Assembly: GCF_020342455.1 (NCBI RefSeq)
Contig: NZ_CP080506.1
Span: forward strand, 930,001 to 994,000
Reading direction: 5' to 3'
From: Profftia sp020342455
GTDB lineage: Bacteria; Pseudomonadota; Gammaproteobacteria; Enterobacterales; Enterobacteriaceae
Length of the DNA: 64,000 nucleotides
In this document: in pieces, positions 23,085 to 34,049 of the stretch
How the letters are laid out: each line of letters starts with the position of its first letter
Position numbering within the stretch: the stretch's first letter is position 1
The notes under the pieces: generated by a model
The model's database searches: none
Told to the model about the DNA's origin: nothing
What the model saw: the letters and a program-made list of their open reading frames with translations, nothing else
Position numbers and translations under genes: made by a program

Positions 23085-25136
23085 GCAGTATTTGTTAGTA
23101 ACAATAATACGATATAATTTTATATGTGTTTTAAACTAATTATATTATAATTAATTCAAAAGAGAAGAGTTACGCTTCAGCATAATATAGAAATATAGAA
23201 ATATAGAAATACTATATACTTAAATATTATTTATAAATTAAATTGTTGTATTAATAAAAATTTTACAACTATTTTAAATAAAGAAAAAATAATACAGAAT
23301 TACAGTTCTAGTAGAACTGTAATTTATAATAGAAATAAGTGTGTAAATTTTTTATTAAAATAATAAACCTGTTATATCAGGTACTAGTTTAATTAGATAA
23401 TCATATATTACAATTTATATCAATAATTTATGTAGTCGAGAATATTTATAAAAAATACATAATAATATATAATATTATAGTGATGTATGATAAATTTTTT
23501 TATTTTATTTACAAGGTAATATTCTTGATTTATATCAATACTATTGAATTATATATCTTTCTTTGAATATTATTAATAGTATTTTTTATTTTTTAAAAAT
23601 TTCTTATATTAGATATTATTTTATACCAAAGATAATGAGTATTTTATATTATGTTTAAATGCATACTTGATTTTCATCAAATACACAATAATTATTATCA
23701 ATGATATTTTCACTAAAATTATGTTTAATACATTTTATATGTTATATATAAAAATAACCAAGAATTTTTAGTTTATTTATAATATATATAAAAATAATAA
23801 CATAGATGCTACTAATAAAATAATAACTAAAAAGTTACTTTAAATAACAATATAAATTTTTTGTACATTAAAATTATATAAGAGTATAAATATAGGTAAT
23901 AAATATATATTCATAAGTATTAATATAATTAAATATTCTAGTATTTAAAAATAAAATTTAAATTATTATAATCACAGGTAAAATTATTAATACAACTTAA
24001 AAATGATGATGATTATTAAATATGATATATTATAATATAATATATAGTAGTATCAATTATGATCCTGTACTCATAAGAAATAATGTTTATCACTTAACTA
24101 AATAAAAGTTATGATTTATATATAGTATAAATTTACTAAATATGCATTTATTTAATAAATTAATTTATAATATAACACTTAAACTACACTCTTTTATATA
24201 GAAATAGATATATAAACTAAAAACTAAAAACTAAAAACTACTCTATAATTTCACTATACTATGCCTACAGTAAAGTTTCTATTATTATTTTAAATATTTT
24301 AATAAATAAGTATTTAGTATCTTTCAAAAAGTAATGTTCTATTTCTTGTATCTTATACAAAAAAAACCTAAAATAAATTATCAATTAATTTATATTTAAA
24401 TTATGATATCAATATATTTGACTGCCTTTTAATAGAAATATTCTATTAATTAACTAGCATCTAAATTCTATTAGATAAGAGGTAAATTAAAAATTAAAAG
24501 CACGAAATTTTATTTTTAGCAAATTAAGAAATAAATCTAGATCTAAAAAACTTTAATACTAATACAACATACTATTAAATATATTTAGTAAAAAATATAT
24601 TAACGCATCTATATTTTTGTACTCATCTATCTCTAGTTAGAGTATATAATTAAATCTTTATTATATATCATATATTAAAAAAACTAACTATAGAATATTA
24701 TTCTATAAACACTATTTGTTAGATTAATTACTTATATAAGTACTTGTGATTACTTAACAATTAAAGATATTTTGTATAGACTAATAATTCTTATTAATAT
24801 AGAATTACTTTAAAAGTAGAAAATTAAAAAAAATTAAACAATATTAAAGTTTATAATGAAATATTATTTATTATCATTAAAGTCCATTTAATTTATAATA
24901 ATTACATATCTAACAGAACAATATTTTTATACGTTATCTCCATAATATAATAAGGATTAGATTGTATAAAAATATAAATAAATAGTTAAGATTAATTTAA
25001 CTTAATTATTAAAAATTTAAAAATTATAGAAATCTTACTGAATAGTAATGCTGATATTAAATCAATCGATAATTAAGAATATAATTTTTATTAATATATA
25101 TTTTATGATTGTTTTAGAAAAACATCCCTTTAAATA
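23085..25136. other. Gap between coaE and secA, former zapD-yacG-mutT
   Basis: In E. coli zapD, yacG and mutT fill this interval. No intact frame remains, and I could not place convincing remnants; one MutT-like phrase was rejected. It contains a tandem 8-mer (AATATAGA, about 3.4 copies, 23184-23210), a 7-mer CTAAAAA repeated three times (24217-24237) and a 12-bp hairpin at 23298-23324. Confidence 0.5.
23298..23324 (+). terminator. Perfect 12-bp hairpin, possible coaE terminator
   Basis: AATTACAGTTCT (23298-23309) pairs exactly with 23313-23324 across a 3-base loop AGT. It lies 214 bases after the coaE stop. The following sequence is AT-rich but has no uninterrupted T-run, so terminator function is tentative. 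Confidence 0.35.
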
Positions 25137-27848
25137 TCATTCTTGAAGACGGCCATGGCATTGTTTATATTTTTGCATAGAACCACATGGACATAAATCA
25201 TTGCGACTTACTTTGTATTCGTTAGTGTTTAGTGATAGGGTATTAACTGCGGATTTTTTATAAGTAGATGGTTTAATTTTCTGTTGTATAGGAACCAAAA
25301 CCTCTGTTTGTTTATTAAGTGTATGACTTGTATTTCTAACTGTTTCTGGCATATAAACCTGCAATTTACTAAGAACACTAACTACTTCATATTTTAGTGA
25401 TGCAAGCATATTTTCAAACATAATAAAAGCTTCACGTCTATATTCTTGTTTAGGATCTTTCTGTGCATAACCACGCAAATGAATACCCTGACGTAGGTAA
25501 TCCATTGCAGTTAAATGTTCTTTCCAAAGTAAATCTAAAGTTTTTAGCATTATACCTTTTTCAAATTTCCGCATCATTTCTAAACCCAAAACCTTTTCTT
25601 TGCTATGATATACCATAACTGAATACTGTAATATACGCGCGCGTAATATCTTTTCATGTAAGCTACATTCTTTTTCTAACCAATATTTAATTGGGACATC
25701 TAAATCAAAATCTTTTTTTAGGTGTTCTTGGAGGTTGATAATTTTCCAGGTCTCTTTTAATGACTGCGGTACAATATAATTACTTATGACATTTTTTAAC
25801 ACATCATCACGAATACTAGTAATAATATTACCTAAATCATCAGCATCTAATAATTCATTACGCTGAGCATAAATAGCAAGCCTCTGTTCATTCGCTATAT
25901 CATCGTATTCTAACAGCTGTTTACGTATGTCAAAGTTACGACTTTCTACCTTACGTTGTGCATTAGCAATAGCTTTAGTTACCCAAGGATGCTCAATAGA
26001 TTCACCAGGATTTATACTAAGTGTACGTATAATACTAATAACACGATCAGAAGAAAAAATACGTATTAAAGAATCTTCCATAGATAGATAGAAACGAGAA
26101 GAACCAGCATCACCTTGACGGCCAGCACGTCCACGAAGTTGATTATCGATACGACGTGACTCATGACGCTCAGTACCAATAATATGCAATCCACCTAAAG
26201 AAAGCACTATATTATGACGAACTTTCCATGCATTTTTAATTTCTTTAATACTTTTCTCTGTTGGTATAAGTAAATTAGAAATTTCATTTTTCCAGCTACC
26301 TCCTAACATAATATCAGTACCTCTCCCAGCCATATTAGTTGCAATAGTAACCGCACCAGGTAAACCAGCATTAGCAATGATTTCAGCTTCTTTAGCATGA
26401 AATTTAGCATTTAAAACATTATGTTTTATATCTGATTTTATTAATTCTTGAGACAGATCTTCTGATTTTTCAATAGAAATAGTACCAACTAAAACTGGTT
26501 GTCCGCGCTTATTATATTTATGAATGTCTTTAATAATTGCTTTAATTTTTTCTGCTTCGGTTATATACACTACATCTGACATATCATTACGTATCATTGG
26601 ACGATTAGTAGGAATAACAATTGTATCTAAATTATAAATAGAGCTAAATTCAAAAGCTTCGGTATCTGCAGTACCAGTCATACCAGCAAGTTTTTCATAA
26701 AGACGGAAATAATTCTGAAAAGTAATAGAAGCTAAAGTTTGATTTTCATTTTTAATTTTAACACCTTCTTTAGCTTCTATAGCCTGATGTAAGCCATCAG
26801 ACCAACGACGGCTATGCATAATACGACCAGTGTGTTCATCTACGATAATCACCCTTCCATCTTTAATAATATAATCAACGTCACGGGTAAATAATACATG
26901 TGCACGTAATCCAGCAGTTATATAATGCATAAGCATAATATTAGCAGGAGAATATAAAGATTCTCCATCTTTAATCATACTATTTTGAATTAACATTTCT
27001 TCAATTAAGATTAAACCACGTTCTGTTAAATTAACTTGTCGGCTTTTTTCATCTACAGAAAAGTGTCCTTTACCTTTAAATATTTCAGAATCTTCTTTTT
27101 CCTGGCGTATTAATTTAGGAATTAATTGGTTAATACGAATATATATATCTGCACTGTCTTCTGCAGGCCCAGAGATTATTAATGGTGTACGCGCTTCATC
27201 TATTAGGATTGAATCAACCTCATCTATTAACGCATAGTGTAATGTTCTTTGGACACGTTCTTCTGAACTAAATATCATATTATCACGTAGATAGTCAAAA
27301 CCGTATTCATTATTAGTGCCATAAGTTATATCCGCAGCGTACGCCGCACGTTTTTCTGATATAGTCATACCCGGTAGATTTATTACGACAGAAAGACCTA
27401 GAAATTCAAAAAGTGGGCGATTATTTTCAGCATCACGATGTGCTAAATAATCATTTACAGTAACAATATGTACACCTTTTCCGCTAAGAGCGTTTAAATA
27501 AGCTGGTAAGGTTGCAGTAAGAGTTTTTCCTTCACCTGTACGCATTTCTGCAATACAACGATTATTTAAAACTATACCACCTAACAGTTGTACATCAAAA
27601 TGACGCATACCAAATACACGTTTACTAGCTTCACGTATAGTAGCGAATGCTTCTGGTAATAAACTGTCTAATGTTATGCCTTTTTGTAATCTTTCACGAA
27701 ATTCATGAGTTTTTAATTGTAACTCTTTATTAGAAAGATTTTTTATCTTTGACTCTAATTTATTAATTAAAGCTACTACTTTACGTATTTCTCTTAACTT
27801 ACGCTCGTTACGACTACCAAAAAATTTATTCAATAATTTTATTAACAT
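25137..27848 (-). CDS. secA: Preprotein translocase ATPase SecA
   Basis: Motor of the Sec pathway, which pushes preproteins through SecYEG at the inner membrane. The product is 903 residues (E. coli 901). Walker A is MRTGEGKT with Lys108. The DEAD-type box is in DEVDSILIDEAR, about residues 209-220. The helicase-like arginine region is RRIDNQLRGRAGRQGD. The C-terminal zinc tail is NDLCPCGSMQKYKQCHG with its three Cys and one His. It ends the dcw block downstream of lpxC. In E. coli the arrest peptide gene secM lies between lpxC and secA and tunes secA translation; here the 887-base gap has no such frame. Secretion capacity fits the presence of a signal-peptide nuclease and outer-envelope genes. 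Confidence 0.98.
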   Translation of the reverse strand: MLIKLLNKFFGSRNERKLREIRKVVALINKLESKIKNLSNKELQLKTHEFRERLQKGITLDSLLPEAFATIREASKRVFGMRHFDVQLLGGIVLNNRCIAEMRTGEGKTLTATLPAYLNALSGKGVHIVTVNDYLAHRDAENNRPLFEFLGLSVVINLPGMTISEKRAAYAADITYGTNNEYGFDYLRDNMIFSSEERVQRTLHYALIDEVDSILIDEARTPLIISGPAEDSADIYIRINQLIPKLIRQEKEDSEIFKGKGHFSVDEKSRQVNLTERGLILIEEMLIQNSMIKDGESLYSPANIMLMHYITAGLRAHVLFTRDVDYIIKDGRVIIVDEHTGRIMHSRRWSDGLHQAIEAKEGVKIKNENQTLASITFQNYFRLYEKLAGMTGTADTEAFEFSSIYNLDTIVIPTNRPMIRNDMSDVVYITEAEKIKAIIKDIHKYNKRGQPVLVGTISIEKSEDLSQELIKSDIKHNVLNAKFHAKEAEIIANAGLPGAVTIATNMAGRGTDIMLGGSWKNEISNLLIPTEKSIKEIKNAWKVRHNIVLSLGGLHIIGTERHESRRIDNQLRGRAGRQGDAGSSRFYLSMEDSLIRIFSSDRVISIIRTLSINPGESIEHPWVTKAIANAQRKVESRNFDIRKQLLEYDDIANEQRLAIYAQRNELLDADDLGNIITSIRDDVLKNVISNYIVPQSLKETWKIINLQEHLKKDFDLDVPIKYWLEKECSLHEKILRARILQYSVMVYHSKEKVLGLEMMRKFEKGIMLKTLDLLWKEHLTAMDYLRQGIHLRGYAQKDPKQEYRREAFIMFENMLASLKYEVVSVLSKLQVYMPETVRNTSHTLNKQTEVLVPIQQKIKPSTYKKSAVNTLSLNTNEYKVSRNDLCPCGSMQKYKQCHGRLQE

Positions 27849-28735
27849 AATTTTTTATATCTCTTAAGGGATAATAATTTAAAATCACCCCAAATTTATA
27901 ATAATAAGGAAGTATTTATTGTAAATAGTGCTCAGATATACGGGATTTTTATCCTGTATGACTATTTATATATATCTATTTATTAACTGAATAAATTACT
28001 ACACTATATATAAAAAGTTACATGTAGCTCAAAAGTTATTAAAACTTATACATAATCAGTGTGTAGCTAATATTTAAAAGTAATAGTAATATTTTTAAAT
28101 ATTGCATAACAATATCTTTTTGTTATACACTTATCAAAGTAGATATTATTTACAAATTTTATATATCTATTTAGAAACACTGTTCTTATACAATATCTTC
28201 AGAATAAATATTAATCTCATATAATGCGTACTAATAATAAAAACAACCTAAAGGATATAAGATATACCTATTATTTAAATCATACTTAACTAAGATTAAC
28301 CTTAAATATAAACAGAGTATATAAAATATAAATATAATATATAGGGCGTAATAACTTTAGTTTAGTATAATTAATAATACATCAATTAGTACATCCTGGC
28401 TTAATAAAATTACTACTATTTGGGGTCATATGTATACCACGATAAATAAAAACATCTAATAAATTATTATTAATTATTTAAAATAAAAAATTATATTATA
28501 ATGCCATATTTTTTATATATAAAGGGATACATATCTTAGTATGCTTACCTATCTTATCTACATAAGATATAAATTATTTTCATTAGAAACTATACTTAGT
28601 TTTATTGAAATCTTGTTTAGTTTAAAATAAAAATAGAAACGCAGGAGATAAAGGGAGGTAAATAAAAAAATTAAAATTAAAAACTTAGCTATTATTTTAA
28701 TGAGCTAAATAGAATTTCTTTTCTATAAATTGTAA
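27849..28735. other. lpxC-secA intergenic gap, no secM
   Basis: The place where E. coli carries secM. No frame with a signal sequence or an arrest motif (FxxxxWIxxxxGIRAGP) is visible on the minus strand, so SecM feedback on secA appears lost. Promoter or leader elements for secA may be present but I cannot resolve them. Confidence 0.5.
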
Positions 28736-29671
28736 TTAGAAGTAATGATCTTTAAGATAAATACTATTGGTACACGTAAATACTATTGGTATTGCAGTAT
28801 TATTTGTATACGTTACATATTCCCAGGCATCCTTCTTAGCTAATACTGCTTGTAATAATTTATTATTTAATGTATGACCAGATTTGTATGCAGTAAAAGC
28901 ACCAATAATATTATGTCCACACATAAACAAGTCACCAATAGCATCTAACATTTTATGGCGAACAAATTCATCTGAGAAACGCAAACCATCTGTGTTTAAT
29001 ACACGATAATCATCAACTACTATAGCACAATCCAAGCTACCACCTAAACATAACCCACAAGATTTCAAATATTCTATATCACGCATAAATCCAAAAGTTC
29101 GCGCACGGCTAATTTGGCGTACAAAAGATTCAGCCGAGCAATCTATGCGATAACGTTGTGCACTAATATCAATAACTGGATGATTAAAATCTATAGTAAA
29201 GTCTAAGCTAAAACCATTATATGGGGATAATTCAGCCCATTTATCACCATCTGCAAAACGTACAGTCTGCTTAAGACGAAGAAATTTTTTTGCACAGTTT
29301 AATTCTTTAATTCCAGCCTCTAATATAAGATATACAAAAGGACTAGCACTACCATCCATGATAGGTATTTCTGGGGCATCAACTTCAATAATTAAATTAT
29401 CTATACCTAAACCAGCTAATGCGGCATTTAAGTGTTCTACTGTAGAAATACATATACCCTGCTCATTAACTAAACAAGTACATAACATAGTATTTCTAAC
29501 TGATTTAGCATTAGCTAAAAAATCTATTGGTAGAGGACTTAAATCAGTACGACGATAAATAACCCCAGTATTAGCCGCAGCTGGGCGCATAGTTAAGTTA
29601 ACTTTTTTACCGTTATGAAGACCAACGCCAGTTGCCTGAATAATACGCTTTAATGTCCTTTGCTTGATCAT
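28736..29671 (-). CDS. lpxC: UDP-3-O-acyl-N-acetylglucosamine deacetylase
   Basis: First committed step of lipid A synthesis, a zinc-dependent deacetylation in the cytosol. The product is 311 residues (E. coli 305), with very high identity over most of its length. Zinc ligands are His80 in TVEHLNAAL and the pair His239/Asp243 in HKMLDAIGD. One residue is inserted near position 46 (PLPIDF) and the C-terminus is rewritten (TCTNSIYLKDHYF). AGGA lies about 8 bases before the ATG. It follows ftsZ as in E. coli. Intact lpxC suggests the cell still builds lipid A, but the rest of the pathway is outside the window. Confidence 0.97.
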   Translation of the reverse strand: MIKQRTLKRIIQATGVGLHNGKKVNLTMRPAAANTGVIYRRTDLSPLPIDFLANAKSVRNTMLCTCLVNEQGICISTVEHLNAALAGLGIDNLIIEVDAPEIPIMDGSASPFVYLILEAGIKELNCAKKFLRLKQTVRFADGDKWAELSPYNGFSLDFTIDFNHPVIDISAQRYRIDCSAESFVRQISRARTFGFMRDIEYLKSCGLCLGGSLDCAIVVDDYRVLNTDGLRFSDEFVRHKMLDAIGDLFMCGHNIIGAFTAYKSGHTLNNKLLQAVLAKKDAWEYVTYTNNTAIPIVFTCTNSIYLKDHYF

Positions 29672-29705
29672 CGTTTTATCCTGGAGAGTGTATCTATCTA
29701 AAGAA

Positions 29706-29732
29706 TCCTAGCATAAAATTACTATGCTAGGA
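29706..29732 (-). terminator. 10-bp hairpin between ftsZ and lpxC
   Basis: TCCTAGCATA (29706-29715) pairs perfectly with TATGCTAGGA (29723-29732), with a 7-base loop. It sits about 50 bases after the ftsZ stop and 35 bases before the lpxC start in the direction of transcription. There is no clear T-run, so it may be an attenuator, an mRNA-stabilising structure or a weak terminator. Confidence 0.45.
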
Positions 29733-29782
29733 GAACTATGCGGTGTAGAATAACAAACGAGTATGATAAATATCTCAGTAAA

Positions 29783-30943
29783 TTAATCAGCTTGTTTGCG
29801 CAAAAAGGCAGGAATATCTAGATAATCAGGTTCTTTATTACCTTGTGCAATATGCTCATTAATAACTTTAGTAACTATAGGTTTTTTACCATCTTGAGGT
29901 AATGGAGATAATCCATGCTGCTTATAACGCTGCTCTATTACAGATTGTGTAGTTTGTTTACTAGTAACTAGAGTCATATCAGGACGTTTATCCATACCAA
30001 TACCAGTAGCAACTACTGTAACACGCAGTTCATCTTTCATATCTGGATCAAGAGAGGTACCAATCACTACGGTTGCATTGTCAGAAGCAAATGCACGAAT
30101 TGTATTACCTACAGTTTCAAATTCATCTAAACGTAAATCAAAGCCAGCAGTAATATTAACTAAAACACCACGTGTACCAGATAAATCAATATCTTCCAAA
30201 AGTGGGGATGAAATCGCCATTTCTGCTGCTTCTTCAGCACGATCTTCACCACAAGCTATGCCTGACCCCATCATAGCATATCCCATTTCAGACATGACAG
30301 TACGTACATCAGCAAAATCTACATTCATAAGACCAGGGCGCGTAATTAATTCTGCAATACCTTGTACTGCGTTTTTCAAAACATCATTAGCCGCACCAAA
30401 TGCATCTAAAAGAGAAATACCACGACCTAGAACTTTTAATAACTTATCATTAGGAATAGTAATAAGTGAATCTACGTGTTTAGAGAGTTCAGCTATACCT
30501 TGTTCTGCAAAAACCATGCGTTTTTTACCTTCAAAATTAAAAGGTTTAGTAACAACTGCAACAGTTAAAATACCTAAATCTTTAGCAATTTCTGCAACAA
30601 CTGGCGCAGCACCAGTACCAGTACCACCCCCCATACCAGCTGCGATAAATACCATATCAGCCCCCTCTAGTGTAGCATGAAGAACTTCGCGATCTTCTTC
30701 TGCAGAGTAACGACCTACTTCTGGATTTGCACCTGCCCCAAGACCCTTAGTAATTCCACTACCAATCTGAATAGTTTGACCAACAGCAGTTTTACACAAA
30801 GCTTGTGCATCAGTATTTACAGCGAAAAATTCAACACCTTCAATACGCTCGCGCACCATATGTTCTACGGCATTTCCCCCACCTCCGCCAACACCCATAA
30901 CTTTAATCACGGCATCATTGGTTAATTCTATTGGTTCAAACAT
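29783..30943 (-). CDS. ftsZ: Cell division protein FtsZ
   Basis: Tubulin-like GTPase that forms the Z-ring at mid-cell. The product is 386 residues (E. coli 383). The nucleotide-binding tubulin signature GGGTGTG is at residues 105-111. The synergy loop region NVDFADVRTVM is near 207-217. The C-terminal peptide DYLDIPAFLRKQAD, which binds FtsA and ZipA, is intact. The disordered linker is short. A good ribosome binding site (GGAGAAAAGCT before ATG) supports the start. ftsA ends 63 bases upstream in the same direction, as in E. coli. Among the best conserved proteins of the window. Confidence 0.99.
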   Translation of the reverse strand: MFEPIELTNDAVIKVMGVGGGGGNAVEHMVRERIEGVEFFAVNTDAQALCKTAVGQTIQIGSGITKGLGAGANPEVGRYSAEEDREVLHATLEGADMVFIAAGMGGGTGTGAAPVVAEIAKDLGILTVAVVTKPFNFEGKKRMVFAEQGIAELSKHVDSLITIPNDKLLKVLGRGISLLDAFGAANDVLKNAVQGIAELITRPGLMNVDFADVRTVMSEMGYAMMGSGIACGEDRAEEAAEMAISSPLLEDIDLSGTRGVLVNITAGFDLRLDEFETVGNTIRAFASDNATVVIGTSLDPDMKDELRVTVVATGIGMDKRPDMTLVTSKQTTQSVIEQRYKQHGLSPLPQDGKKPIVTKVINEHIAQGNKEPDYLDIPAFLRKQAD

Positions 30944-31006
30944 AGCTTTTCTCCGTTTGTGCCTATTACTACGAGATTATTAGTATATTTAAATAATATT
31001 TTAAAA

Positions 31007-32263
31007 TTAAAACTCTTTTCTCAGCCAAACATTAATTTTTTTTAATAAATTACCTACTGAAGATTTTTTTTCTATTACATCTCCACCTCTAAGGTGTGAT
31101 TCTTTTCCATAATGAAGTAAACCCACAGCGGTTGAATAATAAGGTTCTTGTGCGTAATCTATTAATCCAGTTATATTGATGGGTCTTCCAATCCTAACTT
31201 GATTTTGAAATACTTTTTCCGCACATACTGCTAAACCATCAATTTGTGCAGCCCCCCCCGTTAAAACAATCCCCGCTGCTAAATGATGTTTTATACTCTG
31301 TTGGCGCAATTGTTCTTGTAACTGCAATATTTCATCATTAATTAAATTTAATAATTCAGTATAACGAGGCTCAATCACTTCAGCTAAAGTTTGTCGCTGT
31401 AAACTACGAGGTGGGCGACCACCTACACTTGGTACCTCAACGCTTTCGTCTTTATCTACTAATATACCCATAGCGCATCCATAACGAACCTTGATTGATT
31501 CTGCATCAGTTGGAGGGGTACCAAATGCATAAGCAATATCACTAGTAACAACGTTACCAGCATAAGGAATAACCTTGGTATGGCGTAATGCTCCACCAGT
31601 ATAAACAGCTATATCCATTGTTCCACCACCGATATCTACGACACATACACCAAGTTCACGCTCATCTTCAGTTAATACAGCGTAACTAGCTGCTAAACCG
31701 GTGAAAATAAGTTGATCAACTTTAAGGTTACAGCGCTCAACTGCTTTGACAATATTCTTAGCCATATCATTATGGCAAGTAATAAGATGAACCTTGGCAT
31801 GAATGCGCACACCAGATAAACCAACTGGATTTTTAATACCTTCTTGGTAATCAATTGCATATTCTTGCGGAATTACATGTAAAACACGATGCTCATCACG
31901 TACGCGCACAGATTTGGCAGTATGGACAACATTTTCCACATCTTCTAAGGTTACTTCTTCTTCAGAAATGGGAACCATACCAATTTCATTTTGGCAGCTA
32001 ATATGTTTACCGGATAGCGCTAAATAAACTGAAGAAATTTGACAATCCGCCATTAATTCAGCTTGATCAATAGCACATTGGACACACCTTACAACGGATT
32101 CTAAATCGTTAACACCGCCTTTATCCATTCCTCGTGATAAACAACTACCCACACCTATAATATTCACTACACCTTCTGGTAAAACTTGCCCTACCATAGC
32201 TACTACTTTTGCGGTTCCAATCTCCAGTCCTACTACCAGTTTTCTATCCGTCGACTTGATCAT
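31007..32263 (-). CDS. ftsA: Cell division protein FtsA
   Basis: Actin-like ATPase that anchors FtsZ to the membrane and recruits later divisome proteins. The product is 418 residues (E. coli 420). The actin-fold phosphate loop VGLEIGTAKV is near residues 11-20 and VVDIGGGTMDIAVY near 208. The C-terminal amphipathic membrane helix NLLKKINVWLRKEF is preserved. It starts 2 bases after the ftsQ stop, so the two are translated together. Confidence 0.98.
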   Translation of the reverse strand: MIKSTDRKLVVGLEIGTAKVVAMVGQVLPEGVVNIIGVGSCLSRGMDKGGVNDLESVVRCVQCAIDQAELMADCQISSVYLALSGKHISCQNEIGMVPISEEEVTLEDVENVVHTAKSVRVRDEHRVLHVIPQEYAIDYQEGIKNPVGLSGVRIHAKVHLITCHNDMAKNIVKAVERCNLKVDQLIFTGLAASYAVLTEDERELGVCVVDIGGGTMDIAVYTGGALRHTKVIPYAGNVVTSDIAYAFGTPPTDAESIKVRYGCAMGILVDKDESVEVPSVGGRPPRSLQRQTLAEVIEPRYTELLNLINDEILQLQEQLRQQSIKHHLAAGIVLTGGAAQIDGLAVCAEKVFQNQVRIGRPINITGLIDYAQEPYYSTAVGLLHYGKESHLRGGDVIEKKSSVGNLLKKINVWLRKEF

Positions 32264-32265
32264 TA

Positions 32266-33108
32266 TTATTGTAACCTATGTCTACTTCTATTGCTGAGTA
32301 GTGTTTGAGATGTATGCTGGGTAATCAACGCTGGGACCATTGCCACAGCGGCGCCAGCATTGTATCGTAAATCGATATACATGATACGCTGATCCGTCTC
32401 TTTTGCCTTCTGTTGTAAAATAGGGTAAATTTTTTCAAAACTAGCTAGACGATCAACTGGATTAGTACGCCCTAGTTTTAGAAAAATATCATTCTCTAGA
32501 CATACTTGCCATGCATTACGAGTATTCATTGATACTATTTTTAACTTTAAATGATGCTTATCTAGTTCTTTACTTATTAAAAAATACTGTGCTATTACCT
32601 GATTCTCGGTACCTTTAGGACCATATAAAAGGGGTATTTTCTGTTGTATCATACGTCCTACCGGTATATGAAATTTCTTACTTTTAGCATCAATCAAGAA
32701 TAGATCATTCCAATAAGCAATAGGAACATACTCAACCAGTTGAATTTTAAGTATATTAGGCCATTGTTTGCGTACATTAACCTGCTTAATCCAGGGTAAA
32801 CGCTTAATTTCTTGCTGTATCATATGAATATCTTGTGTTATAAAATTACTTGTAGAATCTAATAGTAGAATTGCATGTCTTATATCATCATAATGAGTAA
32901 AATTACATATTCCAGTTATCATTACAGTAGAAATCAGCATACGACTAGATTCTTTTATCCAACTAACTAACATCCAACTACTTATTGTTATTACAATAAG
33001 TACAATAAATAAAAAAACAATACTAAACAAACAGATATGATGATTACGACGTAAATCTACTATACTATGAAATTCATTGCTGCTACTATTAAAAAATGTT
33101 TGTGACAT
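32266..33108 (-). CDS. ftsQ: Cell division protein FtsQ
   Basis: Bitopic inner-membrane divisome protein linking FtsA/FtsK to FtsBL and FtsW/FtsI. The product is 280 residues (E. coli 276). A short cytoplasmic N-terminus is followed by one transmembrane helix at about residues 25-47, then a periplasmic POTRA domain and a beta domain with the conserved WPNILKIQLVEYVPIAYWN. The C-terminal tail differs from E. coli. The dead ddlB immediately upstream still ends one base before the ftsQ ATG, so ftsQ translation was formerly coupled to ddlB and must now initiate independently. Confidence 0.95.
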   Translation of the reverse strand: MSQTFFNSSSNEFHSIVDLRRNHHICLFSIVFLFIVLIVITISSWMLVSWIKESSRMLISTVMITGICNFTHYDDIRHAILLLDSTSNFITQDIHMIQQEIKRLPWIKQVNVRKQWPNILKIQLVEYVPIAYWNDLFLIDAKSKKFHIPVGRMIQQKIPLLYGPKGTENQVIAQYFLISKELDKHHLKLKIVSMNTRNAWQVCLENDIFLKLGRTNPVDRLASFEKIYPILQQKAKETDQRIMYIDLRYNAGAAVAMVPALITQHTSQTLLSNRSRHRLQ

Positions 33109-33109
33109 A

Positions 33110-34036
33110 TCAGTTAGCCATCTTTAATATATACATAACTAACTCAAAGAGCTTTATCCAATCATAATAAGAGCTGGTATTGGTAATAAGCTTATGAATA
33201 GTAATAGGAGGTATTATATTTACCTCTAATAGATAAAATATACTATACGTATTCATCATTACATAAACTTAATCTCAGCCATTATAGTTTAATGAGTTAT
33301 AAGATTTACTAGTTAATTCAGTTAGTTTATATTCATGTTCTTTGTTTATTAAACCGCTAGGACAAAAATATTTTGTATGATTAGATAAATATTTTCACTT
33401 TGTAATTATTAAATACAATAAATAATTTTATATGAATAGACGGTACAATGTCTTCACCCAAAAATACAATAGTATACTTTATAATAATTAACTACTTTTC
33501 CACTAAGATAGTGTTATCATAACGGAAATCTTCTATCAACGCATCATTAAAAATTTTCGAATAGGTAATTTTACTAATATTAACACCATAACTTTGACCA
33601 TTTAGCATAATAACTAGTGGCAAAATTAGCTTATATATTAATTTATTTATCTTACTTTAATACTATATCAAATTATGCACGGCTAATCGTTATAAAAGGA
33701 TATACAGTTAAATATAATGACTGCCAAATAAGCTTGGTATATAATTTATCCATAGCTCATGTTGAGAATATAATATCACTACCGGTGTAAGGTAATTTTA
33801 AAAAACAAGATTTTTTGTAGAATATCGTCTTTGTTGTATCTTTCATGAAGGATAATAAAAATCTTATCATAATCTATATCCTTTAATTATGTCATAGAGT
33901 AGTATTTAGTATTAACCAGATATGTATTAATATTGGCTTCTATCAAACTATTTAATATCGATTAACCTGAATATAAAGACTCCCTCATATTCTGTTGAAT
34001 TATTACTAATAATATAGCAACTTTTTCGCTATACAT
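33110..34036 (-). pseudogene. ddlB: ddlB remnant (D-alanine--D-alanine ligase)
   Basis: The intact enzyme makes the D-Ala-D-Ala dipeptide used by MurF. This is a nearly full-length corpse: 927 bases, against 921 in E. coli. Reading minus-strand frames gives SEKVAILL at the start and SLYSG near residue 20. In the middle it gives LPLVIMLNGQSYGVNISK (E. coli LPVIVKPSREGSSVGMSK) and YTIVFLGEDIVPSIHIK (FTVAILGEEILPSIRIQ). Then come KYLSNHTKYFCPSGL (KYLSDETQYFCPAGL), FYLLEVN and finally YILKMAN-stop (RILELAD). Premature stops include TAG and TGA where E. coli has Trp, and frameshifts lie near 33175 and 33400. The catalytic segment is destroyed. The ATG at 34034-34036 and the original stop at 33110-33112 are still in place. 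Confidence 0.93.
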
Positions 34037-34049
34037 TGTTTTATCCATA

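Noticed and set aside
24490..24540. MutT-like phrase (FAKNKI for FPGGKI) on the minus strand
   Set aside because: It lies about 450 bases away from where mutT should place this motif after secA, and only a few residues agree.
30078..30680. 200-codon open frame on the plus strand
   Set aside because: It is the antisense shadow of the highly conserved ftsZ and its translation resembles nothing.
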